A DNA stretch of 64,000 nucleotides from an uncultured Prevotellaceae bacterium (GTDB taxonomy: Bacteria > Bacteroidota > Bacteroidia > Bacteroidales > Muribaculaceae), in NCBI GenBank assembly GCA_900322135.1, contig ONYP01000004.1:1-64000 (forward strand), given 5' to 3'. The position numbers and the translations under genes are program-made. A model generated the notes under the pieces. The model saw only the letters and a program-made list of their open reading frames with translations. It had not been told where the DNA came from and made no database searches. Below are positions 36,999-45,546 of the stretch, piece by piece (position 1 is the first letter of the stretch; the number at the start of each line of letters is the position of its first letter).

Positions 36999-38087
36999 AT
37001 GAAACAGTTTTTATTTGTTATTACAATGATGGCTTGCATGCTCACGGCATGCCAGCAAAACCAACAAAACGAAGAGAATATGGACACGATGTTAAAACTG
37101 ACTCAGGAGTGGGACAAAACTTTCCCCAAGAGTGACAAGGTGGACCACAAGAAGGTCACATTCAAGAACCGCTACGGCATCGAGTTGGCTGCCGACATGT
37201 ACACGCCCAAGAATGCCGAGGGCAAACTTGCTGCCATTGCAGTGAGCGGCCCCTTTGGTGCAGTCAAGGAACAGTGCAGCGGCCTGTATGCCCAGCACAT
37301 GGCCGAGCGTGGCTTCATCACCATTGCATTTGACCCGTCGTTCACCGGCGAGAGTGGGGGAGAGCCGCGCCGCATGGCATCGCCCGACATCAATACCGAG
37401 GATTTCCTCGCTGCGGTCGATTTCCTCAGCGTGCAGGACAATGTGGACCCTGAACGCATCGGCATCATCGGCATTTGCGGATTCGGCGGCATGGCAGTGA
37501 ACGCTGCCGCGCTCGACCCGCGCATCAAGGCCACGGTCGCTTCGACAATGTATGACATGAGTAAGGTGAATGTGGAAGGTTATTTCAAGAGCGAGGACAG
37601 CAAGGAGCAGCGCATGGCGAAGCGCAAGGCCCTTGCCGCTCAGCGCACCCAGGACTTCAAGAGCGGTACCTATCAGCGTGCCGGCGGTGTGGTTGACCCG
37701 TTGCCCGACGATGCACCTTTCTTTGTGAAGGACTATTACGACTACTACAAGACCGAGCGCGGCTATCACGAGCGCAGCGGCAACAGTACTGACGGTTGGA
37801 ATGTAACTGGCTGCCAGTCGTTTATGAATCAGCCTCTGCTGGCATGGGCACACGAGATAGATAATCCCGTGCTGCTCATCCACGGCGAGAAAGCCCATTC
37901 GCGCTACTTCAGCGAGTATGCCTTTGAGCAGATGACAGGCGTGCATGTCGAGGGAGTGAGCAAGACCGTGGGCAACAAGCAGCTGATGATTATCCCTGGT
38001 GCTGTCCATACCGACCTGTATGATGACAAGAACGGGAAAATCCCCTATGACAAGATGGAAGAATTTTTTAATGAAAACCTGAAATAA
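36999..38087 (+). CDS. Alpha/beta hydrolase lipoprotein (dienelactone hydrolase-like)
   Basis: A 362-residue protein from ATG 36999 (an upstream ATG at 36966 is less likely). Lipobox MLTACQQ, then an alpha/beta hydrolase fold. The nucleophile elbow is GICGFGG, with Cys where most hydrolases have Ser, as in dienelactone hydrolases. The acid may lie near NPVLLIHGEKAHSR, and the catalytic His in PGAVHTDLYD. It is probably periplasmic and membrane-tethered. It sits 1 bp before the next flavoprotein gene, so they are co-transcribed. Substrate unknown. Confidence 0.85.
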   Translation: MKQFLFVITMMACMLTACQQNQQNEENMDTMLKLTQEWDKTFPKSDKVDHKKVTFKNRYGIELAADMYTPKNAEGKLAAIAVSGPFGAVKEQCSGLYAQHMAERGFITIAFDPSFTGESGGEPRRMASPDINTEDFLAAVDFLSVQDNVDPERIGIIGICGFGGMAVNAAALDPRIKATVASTMYDMSKVNVEGYFKSEDSKEQRMAKRKALAAQRTQDFKSGTYQRAGGVVDPLPDDAPFFVKDYYDYYKTERGYHERSGNSTDGWNVTGCQSFMNQPLLAWAHEIDNPVLLIHGEKAHSRYFSEYAFEQMTGVHVEGVSKTVGNKQLMIIPGAVHTDLYDDKNGKIPYDKMEEFFNENLK

Positions 38088-38088
38088 G

Positions 38089-38625
38089 ATGAAAAAAGTC
38101 GTTGTTATCTCGACCAGCCTGAGGCCAGGCTCCAACAGCCACGAGATGGCCCAGCAGTTTGCCGCGGGCGCCAAGGCCGCTGGCCATGCAGTGGAACTCA
38201 TCTCGCTGCGAGGAAAAGAAATCAAGTTCTGTGTCGGTTGCCTGTCGTGCCAGAAGACCGGTGCCTGTGTCTTCAATGACGATGTGCCAGCTATCATGGA
38301 CCGTGTGCTTGATGCTGATGTGGTGTGCTGGGCAACACCGATATACTATTATGAGATGTCGGGGCAGATGAAGACGCTCATCGACCGCATGAACGCCATG
38401 TACCCCAAGGATTACCGCTTTCGCGACATCTACCTGCTGACCACGGCAGCCGAGGACGAGGAGTTCGTTCCCAAGCGTGCTGAGGGCGGCTTGCAAGGCT
38501 GGATTGACTGCTATGGGAAGTCGGCGCTGAAGGGGCACCTCTTCTGTGGCGGCGTGAACGGTGCCCGTGAGGTCGAAGGCAATCCCAAACTGCAAGAGGC
38601 CTATGAAATGGGCAAAAGCATCTAA
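38089..38625 (+). CDS. NADPH-dependent FMN reductase-like flavoprotein
   Basis: A 178-residue cytoplasmic flavodoxin-like oxidoreductase. N-terminal FMN loop STSLRPGSNSHEMA, the cysteine pair CVGCLSCQKTGAC typical of iron-sulfur-flavoprotein relatives, and the ATPIYYYEMSGQMKTLIDR motif. No signal peptide. One base downstream of the hydrolase stop. Related to the flavoproteins at 53503 and 54721. Confidence 0.88.
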   Translation: MKKVVVISTSLRPGSNSHEMAQQFAAGAKAAGHAVELISLRGKEIKFCVGCLSCQKTGACVFNDDVPAIMDRVLDADVVCWATPIYYYEMSGQMKTLIDRMNAMYPKDYRFRDIYLLTTAAEDEEFVPKRAEGGLQGWIDCYGKSALKGHLFCGGVNGAREVEGNPKLQEAYEMGKSI

Positions 38626-38659
38626 CCTGATAAAGTCACAGTTTAAAACCCGGATAAAA

Positions 38660-39169
38660 ATGAAACGGACAGTATTATCAATCCTGGTGGCACTGCTTGC
38701 AGTGTCGCAGCTCATGGCAACCGACATGAAAATCAATGTTATTATTGGCGGCGCCACTTTTACCGCTACGGTCGATGATACCGAGACGGGACGCGCCTTC
38801 CTGGACCTGCTGCCGCTGTCGCTCAACATGAACGAGTTGAACGGCAACGAGAAGTATCACTACCTGGGCACATCGCTGCCAACGGCCACATACCAGCCCG
38901 GCACCATCAATGCCGGTGACATCATGCTCTATGGCTCCTCATGCGTCGTGCTGTTCTATCAGACTTTCTCAAGCGGTTACAGCTACACGAGAATCGGTGC
39001 TGTGGACAACCCTGACCGCTTGGCGCAAGTGCTGGGCAGCGGCAATGTCACCGTGAGGTTTGAGGCGGCTGAGCAGTCGCATCCCCGCGGCGATGTGAAC
39101 CTGGATGGCGAGGTTGACATCAACGATGTCACCTCATTGATTAATGCGGTGCTGAACGGCCACTGGTAA
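38660..39169 (+). CDS. Exported cyclophilin-like domain protein with half a dockerin
   Basis: A 169-residue protein from ATG 38660 (MKRTVLSILVALLAVSQLMA signal peptide). Residues about 22-140 form a cyclophilin-like domain (INVIIGGATFTATVDD, LNMNELNGNEKYHYL, GDIMLYGSSCVVLFY). The C-terminus has a single dockerin-type repeat (DVNLDGEVDINDVTSLINAV) and ends soon after, so only half of a normal dockerin is present. Cyclophilin-like domain proteins often accompany flavodoxins. The exact role is unknown. Confidence 0.85.
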   Translation: MKRTVLSILVALLAVSQLMATDMKINVIIGGATFTATVDDTETGRAFLDLLPLSLNMNELNGNEKYHYLGTSLPTATYQPGTINAGDIMLYGSSCVVLFYQTFSSGYSYTRIGAVDNPDRLAQVLGSGNVTVRFEAAEQSHPRGDVNLDGEVDINDVTSLINAVLNGHW

Positions 39170-39239
39170 CACCTTATTATAATTAATAGCCGTCAGCCTG
39201 TTTATGGGCCGGCATCGATATCGTTTCAGATACTTAGCA

Positions 39240-39782
39240 ATGGATAATAAACCAACAGGAAAGGATTATGTGGGCAGTGATGAACTCTATGCCCATGTGT
39301 TGAAGACCATGCGCCTGTGTGCCGAGATGAACACTGGCTACCACAGTGAGGAGGAAGTGCGGGAATACCTGCGCCAAATCACTCAGAGCGACATTGACGA
39401 CACGGTGCGTGTGTTTCCGCCGCTGAACATCAACTACGGCCTCTCCATCCGCTTTGGGCATGACTGTTTTGTCAATTTTGGCTGCACATTTCTGGCGATA
39501 GGCGGCATCACCATCGAGGACGGGGCGTTCATCGGGCCGCACTGTGTGCTAGCCACCGAGTACCACCCCGAAGATCCTGCCTTGCGCCACAAGCTGCTCA
39601 CGCAGCCCATCGTGGTGGGCCGCAACGCGTGGCTGGGTGCCGATGTGAAGGTGCTGGCCGGTGTCACCATCGGCGAGAATGCCATTGTGGCCGCCGGCAG
39701 CGTGGTGACCCGTGATGTGCCCCCCGATATGGTCGTTGCAGGTAGCCCCGCTCGCATCATCCGTCCTGTAAAAAAGGGTTAA
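39240..39782 (+). CDS. Hexapeptide-repeat sugar O-acetyltransferase
   Basis: A 180-residue Maa/LacA-type left-handed beta-helix acetyltransferase from ATG 39240. An N-terminal mac domain (residues 8-60) is followed by hexapeptide repeats (IGGITIEDGAFIGPHC, VLAGVTIGENAIVAAGSV). The catalytic histidine is in ATEYHPEDP. It transfers acetyl from acetyl-CoA to a sugar or related hydroxyl. Second homologue at 42881. Placed between the dockerin protein and an AraC gene. Confidence 0.88.
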   Translation: MDNKPTGKDYVGSDELYAHVLKTMRLCAEMNTGYHSEEEVREYLRQITQSDIDDTVRVFPPLNINYGLSIRFGHDCFVNFGCTFLAIGGITIEDGAFIGPHCVLATEYHPEDPALRHKLLTQPIVVGRNAWLGADVKVLAGVTIGENAIVAAGSVVTRDVPPDMVVAGSPARIIRPVKKG

Positions 39783-39831
39783 ACTGTGGCTGTGGTCTAA
39801 TATTTTGACTCCATTCATCGTTAAAAAAAAT

Positions 39832-40746
39832 ATGATTTTCCATCTCGACAATATCGACCAGTATAACCAGGCTTTGGGCATCGAGACCGTCCATCCGCTG
39901 GTGACGGTGTGCAATCTCAAGGATGTGCCCAACCGTGAACTCCTCGACAATGAGGTCACATGGCATTACGGCGTCTATGCCTTGTTCCTGAAGAATACCC
40001 GCAGCTGCCTGCTGTCCTACGGCCACAGTCAATATGACTACAGCGACGGCACGGTGACCAGTTTCGCCCCGATGCAGACGGTGACCTCCACGCCCATCCC
40101 GGGCATGGACCACGATGTGGTGGCGCTGCTGTTCCATCCCGACCTGATGCGTGGCACATCGCTGGCACGGGGCATCGCCGATTACCGCTTCTTCGGCTAC
40201 TCGTCCAACGAGGCACTGCACATGTCGGAACGCGAGCGCAGCATCTATCTCGACTGCATCGACAAAATCAAGGAAGAAATCAACCGCCCGATCGACAAGT
40301 TCAGCCGCAAGCTGATTTGCCGCAACATCGAGCTGTTGCTCGATTACTGCCTGCGCTTTTATGACCGCCAGTTCATCACGCGTGAGTTGGAGAACAACAG
40401 CGTGATGGCCACCTTTGAACAGGCACTCAACGACTATTTCCAGAGCAAGGAGTCGGTCTTCATGAACGGACTGCCGTCGGTCAAGATGTTTGCCGACAAG
40501 TGCTGCCTGTCGCCCAACTATTTTGGCGACCTCGTAAAGAAGGAGACCGGGAAAACGCCGGTGGAGTTTATCCAGCAAAAGGTCATCGACATTGCTAAGG
40601 AAGACCTGCATTCAACCGATGACACCATTACCGAGGTGGCTTACCGCCTGGGCTTCCAGAGCAGTCAGCACTTTAACCGCTACTTCAAGCGCTGCACCGG
40701 CTTGACGCCGACCGAGTACCGCAAACTCAGCCGCGAGACGGCATGA
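39832..40746 (+). CDS. AraC family transcriptional regulator
   Basis: A 304-residue protein from ATG 39832 (an in-frame TTG at 39805 is less likely). The C-terminal double helix-turn-helix (about 205-300) has LSPNYFGDLVKKETG and VAYRLGFQSSQHFNRYFKR. The N-terminal half is a ligand-binding cupin-type region with weak similarity. It probably regulates the surrounding redox genes. Convergent with the second AraC gene at 40775. Confidence 0.9.
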   Translation: MIFHLDNIDQYNQALGIETVHPLVTVCNLKDVPNRELLDNEVTWHYGVYALFLKNTRSCLLSYGHSQYDYSDGTVTSFAPMQTVTSTPIPGMDHDVVALLFHPDLMRGTSLARGIADYRFFGYSSNEALHMSERERSIYLDCIDKIKEEINRPIDKFSRKLICRNIELLLDYCLRFYDRQFITRELENNSVMATFEQALNDYFQSKESVFMNGLPSVKMFADKCCLSPNYFGDLVKKETGKTPVEFIQQKVIDIAKEDLHSTDDTITEVAYRLGFQSSQHFNRYFKRCTGLTPTEYRKLSRETA

Positions 40747-40774
40747 ATGACCATGATGGAATGTGTCAGTCAAG

Positions 40775-41617
40775 TCAGGCACCCGGCATGATGCGGGTGC
40801 TGCCCTTGGGCTGCTTGCTCTGGCGATACTCGCTGGGTGGTTGACCGAGGTGCTTGGTGCAGTAGCGGCTGAAATAAGAGAGTGAGGTGAAATTCATTTG
40901 TTCGGCTATTTGGGTGAGCGACAGGCGTTCGTCATCCAGATAGCTTTTCAATATAGGTACTGTGTGGCGATCGATAAACGATGTGACGCTGTCGCCTGTC
41001 AGCCGCTTGAAGGTGGCCGACAGGTACTTGGGTGACACATGAAGCCGCTCGGCGTAATAGCGCACGCTGCGCTCTGTGCAGCTGATGCCCGTGTCCAGTA
41101 ACGCTGTCAGCTGCTTCACGATGTAGCCCGCACGGTCGGTATGCGTGTCGGTAGTGTCGCGTAACGCGTGAGGCTCAAAAATGTCGTACATCATTGTCAG
41201 GCACAGGCTCCCCATCAATTGGCGGTAGAACATCAGGTGGCGGTCGCCAAGGCGGTCGCGCAGACGGTGGAAATCGGTCAGCAGATGCCCAGCCTGCTCT
41301 TCATTAAGCTTGATTACGGGATTCTGGTTCAGCGAGATGGCACCGCCGATGCCGTAGTTGTTGGATGGCAGCTGGCGCTGCAGGAACTTGTTGTCGGCCG
41401 CAAACCACTCCACCTGCATGTCGGGGCCAGCTGCAAGATTCCTGGCTCGATGGGGGAACGGCATCACCACCAGGTCGTTCTTCACAATGCGGTAAAGCCG
41501 CTCGTTGAACACAAAACTGCCTTCTCCTCCAGTGCACAGCAGGTGCATGCAGGTGTGGCGCAATTCAGCCGCATTCATGCCGTAGAAATCGGTGGAATAT
41601 ATAAAGTCTATCTTCAT
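40775..41617 (-). CDS. AraC family regulator divergent from the carbonyl/redox operon
   Basis: A 280-residue protein. The start at 41617 (MKIDFIYSTDFYG) is fixed by a -7 element (TACCTTTG) only 4 bp upstream; the longer frame further upstream is non-homologous. An N-terminal cupin sensor (FVFNERLYRIVKNDLVVMPF) precedes the C-terminal double HTH (LSLTQIAEQMNFTSLSYFSR). It faces the operon at 41866 across 250 bp containing a 21-bp-spaced direct repeat. The arrangement parallels yqhC facing yqhD-dkgA in E. coli. Effector inferred to be an aldehyde or related electrophile. Confidence 0.9.
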   Translation of the reverse strand: MKIDFIYSTDFYGMNAAELRHTCMHLLCTGGEGSFVFNERLYRIVKNDLVVMPFPHRARNLAAGPDMQVEWFAADNKFLQRQLPSNNYGIGGAISLNQNPVIKLNEEQAGHLLTDFHRLRDRLGDRHLMFYRQLMGSLCLTMMYDIFEPHALRDTTDTHTDRAGYIVKQLTALLDTGISCTERSVRYYAERLHVSPKYLSATFKRLTGDSVTSFIDRHTVPILKSYLDDERLSLTQIAEQMNFTSLSYFSRYCTKHLGQPPSEYRQSKQPKGSTRIMPGA

Positions 41618-41621
41618 GCTG

Positions 41622-41653
41622 CAAAGGTATTGGTTAAATTCCGCACTATCAAA
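41622..41653 (-). promoter_or_regulatory. Near-leaderless promoter of the AraC gene
   Basis: Minus strand TTTG (41653-41650), 20-bp spacer, TACCTTTG (41629-41622), then four bases before the ATG. The mRNA would start at or next to the start codon. Confidence 0.7.
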
Positions 41654-41661
41654 CGAATTGT

Positions 41662-41695
41662 GCAAAAAGTGAAAATTATAAGGCAAAAAGTGAAA
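41662..41695 (+). promoter_or_regulatory. Candidate AraC operator: two direct repeats spaced by 21 bp
   Basis: GCAAAAAGTGAAA occurs at 41662-41674 and again at 41683-41695, a 21-bp period (two helical turns), followed by A/T sequence in both. The second copy ends 22 bp before the -7 element at 41718, overlapping the expected -33 position, which lacks a TTG. This fits an activator-dependent promoter. Confidence 0.75.
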
Positions 41696-41717
41696 TTTTA
41701 TATTCCATGAATCATTG

Positions 41718-41725
41718 TAACTTTG
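41718..41725 (+). promoter_or_regulatory. -7 element (TAACTTTG) of the carbonyl/redox operon
   Basis: Perfect TAnnTTTG match downstream of the direct repeats. It gives a leader of about 135 nt to the first gene at 41866. Confidence 0.65.
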
Positions 41726-41865
41726 CAAGCAAAGGACCTGACACAATGATGGGTTGACCATAATCACCCCTCCACAGCACAGCAACTGCATGACAACTGA
41801 ATGTGATGGGGCTCGAATCCAAAGAAACGGGTGCTGGAGACTATTGACTAATGAATGAGAGTAAA

Positions 41866-42879
41866 ATGAAAAGAATCGTAACATTTTTAATTGTATTTTT
41901 GATGATGGCAACGGCAAATGCTCAGACGCTCACCGAGCGTCAGAAAGGATTGGCCTCATGTGCCTGCCTGATGGCACAAGGAGACATGACACGATTGGAG
42001 CCTGCAGTGAGGCAGGCACTCGACGATGGCGTGACCATCAACGAGCTGAAAGAGGCTTTTTCGCAACTCTATGCCTACACGGGGTTCCCGCGAAGCCTGA
42101 ACGCATTGGGCGTGTTGAGCAAGGTTCTGGAAACCCCTCAGCCCGGCTGGCAGGAGGGCAAGCCCTGGACGCGCCCCGACGAGTGGGACGACGCCCGCAA
42201 GGCTTATGAACTGGGTGTGAAGAACCAGACGCAACTCTCGGGTCGCCGGTTTGACTACGCCTTCTGTCCGCAGGACGACCACTACCTGAAGGCGCACCTC
42301 TTTGGTGACATCTTCGCTGGCGACCAGCTGACTGCTGGCGACCGTGAAATAGTTACCGTGGCTGCCCTCAGCGGCCTGGAAGGTGTCGCACCGCAACTTG
42401 CCGCCCACAAACAGGGGGCGGTGAATATGGGCAATTCACAGGAACTGGTTGATGAGCTTTGCGCCTGGCTTGATAGCGAGGGCTATACCCTGCGCAGCAG
42501 TTGGCCGAAAGGTGAGCCCAATTCGGCCTATGCCCAATACTTCATCGGCAACAGCTATCTGGCCGATATGGGTGGCGGCATGTTCAATGTCACCTTTGAG
42601 CCGGGCTGCCGCAACAACTGGCACATCCATCACAAGCAGGTGCAGGTGCTGGTTTGCGTTGCCGGCCGTGGATGGTATCAGGAATGGGGTAAGGAGCCGC
42701 AGAAGATGACCCCGGGAACCGTCATCGCCATCCCCGCCGAAGTGAAGCATTGGCACGGAGCCGCCAAAGACTCCTGGTTCCAGCACCTGACCTATCATAA
42801 GGACATTCAGGACGGCGCCAGCAACGAGTGGCTTGAGCCGGTGACCGATGATGTTTACAACCAACTTGAATCAAAGTAA
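41866..42879 (+). CDS. Exported carboxymuconolactone decarboxylase-cupin fusion
   Basis: A 337-residue protein with signal peptide (MKRIVTFLIVFLMMATANAQ). Two CMD/AhpD-like helical regions (about 20-95 and 115-210) carry the SQLYAYTGFPRSLNAL and TVAALSGLEGV motifs. A C-terminal cupin (about 225-335) has metal-ligand histidines in NNWHIHHKQVQVLV and EVKHWHGA. In CMD proteins the peroxidase CxxC is often required; no clear CxxC is seen, so a peroxidase role is uncertain. First gene of the AraC-controlled operon. Starts at 41866 or 41851. Confidence 0.88.
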   Translation: MKRIVTFLIVFLMMATANAQTLTERQKGLASCACLMAQGDMTRLEPAVRQALDDGVTINELKEAFSQLYAYTGFPRSLNALGVLSKVLETPQPGWQEGKPWTRPDEWDDARKAYELGVKNQTQLSGRRFDYAFCPQDDHYLKAHLFGDIFAGDQLTAGDREIVTVAALSGLEGVAPQLAAHKQGAVNMGNSQELVDELCAWLDSEGYTLRSSWPKGEPNSAYAQYFIGNSYLADMGGGMFNVTFEPGCRNNWHIHHKQVQVLVCVAGRGWYQEWGKEPQKMTPGTVIAIPAEVKHWHGAAKDSWFQHLTYHKDIQDGASNEWLEPVTDDVYNQLESK

Positions 42880-42880
42880 G

Positions 42881-43408
42881 ATGGAACCGTTTGTTGTAGA
42901 CCCCAGAAAGACCACTCCTGAGGAGATGCAGTGTGGCATGCGAGATGTGAAACTCGTGTTTGAGATTAACCGCACCATGCCCTACACCGAGGGGTATAAC
43001 GCTCTGGTGAAAGAACTCTTCGGAGACAACCTCGGCGAGAATGCTACGGTGATGCCGCCCCTCAAGGGGGTGTGTTTCGACCGAGTGAAAATCGGCAATA
43101 ATGTGATGATCATGCCCGACTGCCTGATGATGTCGCGTGGCGGCATCACCATCGAGGACGATGCCATGATTGCCGCCAATGTGCAGCTCATCAGCAACAA
43201 CCACGACCTGCACGACCGCCAGTTGTTGCTCTGCAAGCCCGTGCACATCGGCAGGAAGGCCTGGATAGGTGCCGGTGCCACCATCCTGCCTGGCGTGACC
43301 GTGGGCGAGAACGCTGTGGTGGCTGCAGGAGCCGTCGTGACTAAGGATGTCGCCCCCAACACAATCGTTGGCGGCAATCCCGCCAAATTCATCAAGAACA
43401 TTGACTAA
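42881..43408 (+). CDS. Hexapeptide-repeat acetyltransferase
   Basis: A 175-residue Maa/LacA-like protein starting 1 bp after the previous stop. An N-terminal mac-like helix precedes hexapeptide repeats (IGNNVMIMPDC, GVTVGENAVVAAGAVV). The expected active-site His is in ISNNHDLHDR. It O-acetylates an unidentified sugar or alcohol. Distinct from the 39240 paralogue. Confidence 0.88.
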   Translation: MEPFVVDPRKTTPEEMQCGMRDVKLVFEINRTMPYTEGYNALVKELFGDNLGENATVMPPLKGVCFDRVKIGNNVMIMPDCLMMSRGGITIEDDAMIAANVQLISNNHDLHDRQLLLCKPVHIGRKAWIGAGATILPGVTVGENAVVAAGAVVTKDVAPNTIVGGNPAKFIKNID

Positions 43409-43429
43409 TAAAAATCAATAGAACAGGCT

Positions 43430-44275
43430 ATGATTTTCGATAGAAACGAACAGAAAGCAGTGGTGGCACTGTTGGGTGCCGGAAGCATGGGTACCGCCAT
43501 CGTGCGCCGCATTGCAGCGGGCAAAAAGATTCTGCTGGGCGACATCAGCGAGAAAGCATTGGAACGCGTGGGCGAGGACTTCAGCCGTAGTGGCTACGAT
43601 GTTGAGACCATGGCGGTCAATGCACTGCACAAGGACAGCATCGAGGCCTTTGCACGCAAGGCTGCCGAACTGGGCCCCATCATGTACTTCATCGACACTG
43701 CCGGTGCTTCGCCCAACCAGGCCAGCCCCGAGCACATCGTTGACCTCGACATGGTAGGCACGGGCTATGCCGTAGACGCCTTCGGTGAAGTGATGGCAGC
43801 GGGTGGTGCAGGGCTCCTCATCTCGAGTCAGGCCGCCTACATGTATCCCATTCCCAACGAGGTGGAACTGCAACTGGTGAACACACCGACCGAAGGGTTG
43901 AAAGATGTGCCCTTCATCCAGGAGGTGGCCATGCAGAACAGCGGCTTGGCCTACATGATTGCCAAGCGCATGAACCACTTGCAGGCACAGCGCGCTGCTG
44001 CCACGACCTGGCGCGAGCGCCGGGCACGCATCAATTCCATCTCACCAGGTATCATCGTCACCCCGCTGGCCTATGATGAGTTCAATGCCAACGGCGAGGG
44101 CTACCAGCGCATGATTGACGCTTCGGCTACAAGGCGTGTGGCGTCGAGCGACGAGATTGCCGAGGCTGCCGCCTTCCTGCTTGGCGAGCATGCCGGTTTC
44201 ATCACTGGCACCGACCTGCTCATCGACGGCGGCGTGATTGCTTCAATCCGCACCGGGGAGTATCAATTGGGATAA
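43430..44275 (+). CDS. Short-chain dehydrogenase/reductase
   Basis: A 281-residue Rossmann enzyme. Its nucleotide loop LLGAGSMGTAIVRRI replaces the classical TGxxxGIG. The catalytic YxxxK is in LAYMIAKRMN, with a serine in LLISSQAAYM. The C-terminal GTDLLIDGG motif is normal for SDRs. It is a NAD(P)H-dependent carbonyl reductase of unknown substrate. 22 bp after the acetyltransferase. Confidence 0.88.
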   Translation: MIFDRNEQKAVVALLGAGSMGTAIVRRIAAGKKILLGDISEKALERVGEDFSRSGYDVETMAVNALHKDSIEAFARKAAELGPIMYFIDTAGASPNQASPEHIVDLDMVGTGYAVDAFGEVMAAGGAGLLISSQAAYMYPIPNEVELQLVNTPTEGLKDVPFIQEVAMQNSGLAYMIAKRMNHLQAQRAAATTWRERRARINSISPGIIVTPLAYDEFNANGEGYQRMIDASATRRVASSDEIAEAAAFLLGEHAGFITGTDLLIDGGVIASIRTGEYQLG

Positions 44276-44370
44276 CAACCGTCAGTAATGATGCAACAGG
44301 CCAGGTGGATCATTGCCGCGACAATTAACTTAGAATACTAATTCATAATTACAATTAAAACAATACAACC

Positions 44371-45543
44371 ATGTTAGGAAATTTTTCTTATTACAATCCC
44401 ACCAAATTGTATTTTGGTGATGAGTCACTGAACTTCCTCAAGGACGAACTGAAGGGCTACGGCCCGGTGGTGCTGCTCAACTATGGCAGCGGCAGTGTGA
44501 AGCGCAACGGCATCTACAACCAGGTCATTGCCATATTGAAAGAGGCTGGCAAGACCATCGTCGAGAACCCCGGCGTAATGACTAATCCCACACTGGAGAA
44601 ACTGCGCGAGGGTGTCAACATAGCCCGCGAGAACGAGGTCGATCTGATTCTTGCCCTCGGTGGTGGCAGCGTGTGCGATTACTCTAAGGCGGTAGCAGCA
44701 TCGGTCTATTATGAGGGCGACTACTGGGACAAGTTCTGGCTGAAACAGGAGAACCCCGCCGCCGACCAAAAACTGTTGCCCGTGGGCTGCATCCTGACGA
44801 TGGCAGGCACTGGCTCGGAGATGAACGCCGGCACGGTGATTACCGATGCCGAGCACACATTCAAGGTGGGCCATGTGTTTGACAGCCGTCTCATGCCCAA
44901 GTTCTCCATCCTGAACCCGAAGTTCACCATGACCGTGCCCGAGAACCAGATGAAGGCCGGCATCTACGACATCATGAACCACATCATGGAGCAGTACTTC
45001 AGCGACTTTGACGACAACACCAGCGACTACCTCGCCGAGGGACTGATGCGCTCAGTGATCAATTCTTCCCGCATCGCAGTCAAGAATCCGCAGGACTACG
45101 AGGCCCGCTCTAACATCATGTGGACGGCCACATGGGCCCTGAACACCCTGATTGGCCTGGGCAAGAAGGAGGACTGGATGGTGCACATGATAGGTCACAG
45201 CGTGGGAGCATGGACACACGCTCCTCACGGCTATGCGCTGGCCTCGGTCTCGATGGCCTACTATCGCCGTGCCATGCAGAACGGTCTGCCTAAGTTTGTA
45301 CGCTTCGCCAAGAATGTGTGGAACATCTCGGGCGATGGAATGACCGATGAGCAGATAGCCCAGGCAGGCTTGAACGCCCTGAAGGACTGGATGCTGGAGA
45401 TTGGTCTGCCGCTCACCATCAGCCAGCTGGGCGCCACCGAGGAGATGATTCCAGGTATCACCGAGACTACCGTGGTCTATCCCGCAGGTTATCTGAACCT
45501 GTCCAAAGAAGATGTGAGCGATATTTTAAAGGAGAGCATGTAA
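44371..45543 (+). CDS. YqhD-like iron-containing alcohol dehydrogenase / aldehyde reductase
   Basis: A 390-residue group III metal alcohol dehydrogenase. NADPH-binding GGGSVCDYSKA. Metal ligands correspond to Asp and His in IYDIMNHIMEQ, His in HMIGHSVGA and His in THAPHGYAL, all conserved relative to YqhD/BdhA. The segment WTATWALNTLIGLG matches the same family. It reduces aldehydes to alcohols with NADPH. YqhD in E. coli is activated by the AraC regulator YqhC, matching this operon's layout. Confidence 0.93.
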   Translation: MLGNFSYYNPTKLYFGDESLNFLKDELKGYGPVVLLNYGSGSVKRNGIYNQVIAILKEAGKTIVENPGVMTNPTLEKLREGVNIARENEVDLILALGGGSVCDYSKAVAASVYYEGDYWDKFWLKQENPAADQKLLPVGCILTMAGTGSEMNAGTVITDAEHTFKVGHVFDSRLMPKFSILNPKFTMTVPENQMKAGIYDIMNHIMEQYFSDFDDNTSDYLAEGLMRSVINSSRIAVKNPQDYEARSNIMWTATWALNTLIGLGKKEDWMVHMIGHSVGAWTHAPHGYALASVSMAYYRRAMQNGLPKFVRFAKNVWNISGDGMTDEQIAQAGLNALKDWMLEIGLPLTISQLGATEEMIPGITETTVVYPAGYLNLSKEDVSDILKESM

Positions 45544-45546
45544 AAA

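Noticed and set aside
16412..39169. A cellulosome based on the dockerin-tailed proteins
   Set aside because: No cohesin, scaffoldin or glycoside hydrolase is seen in the window; the tails sit on redox and unknown proteins.
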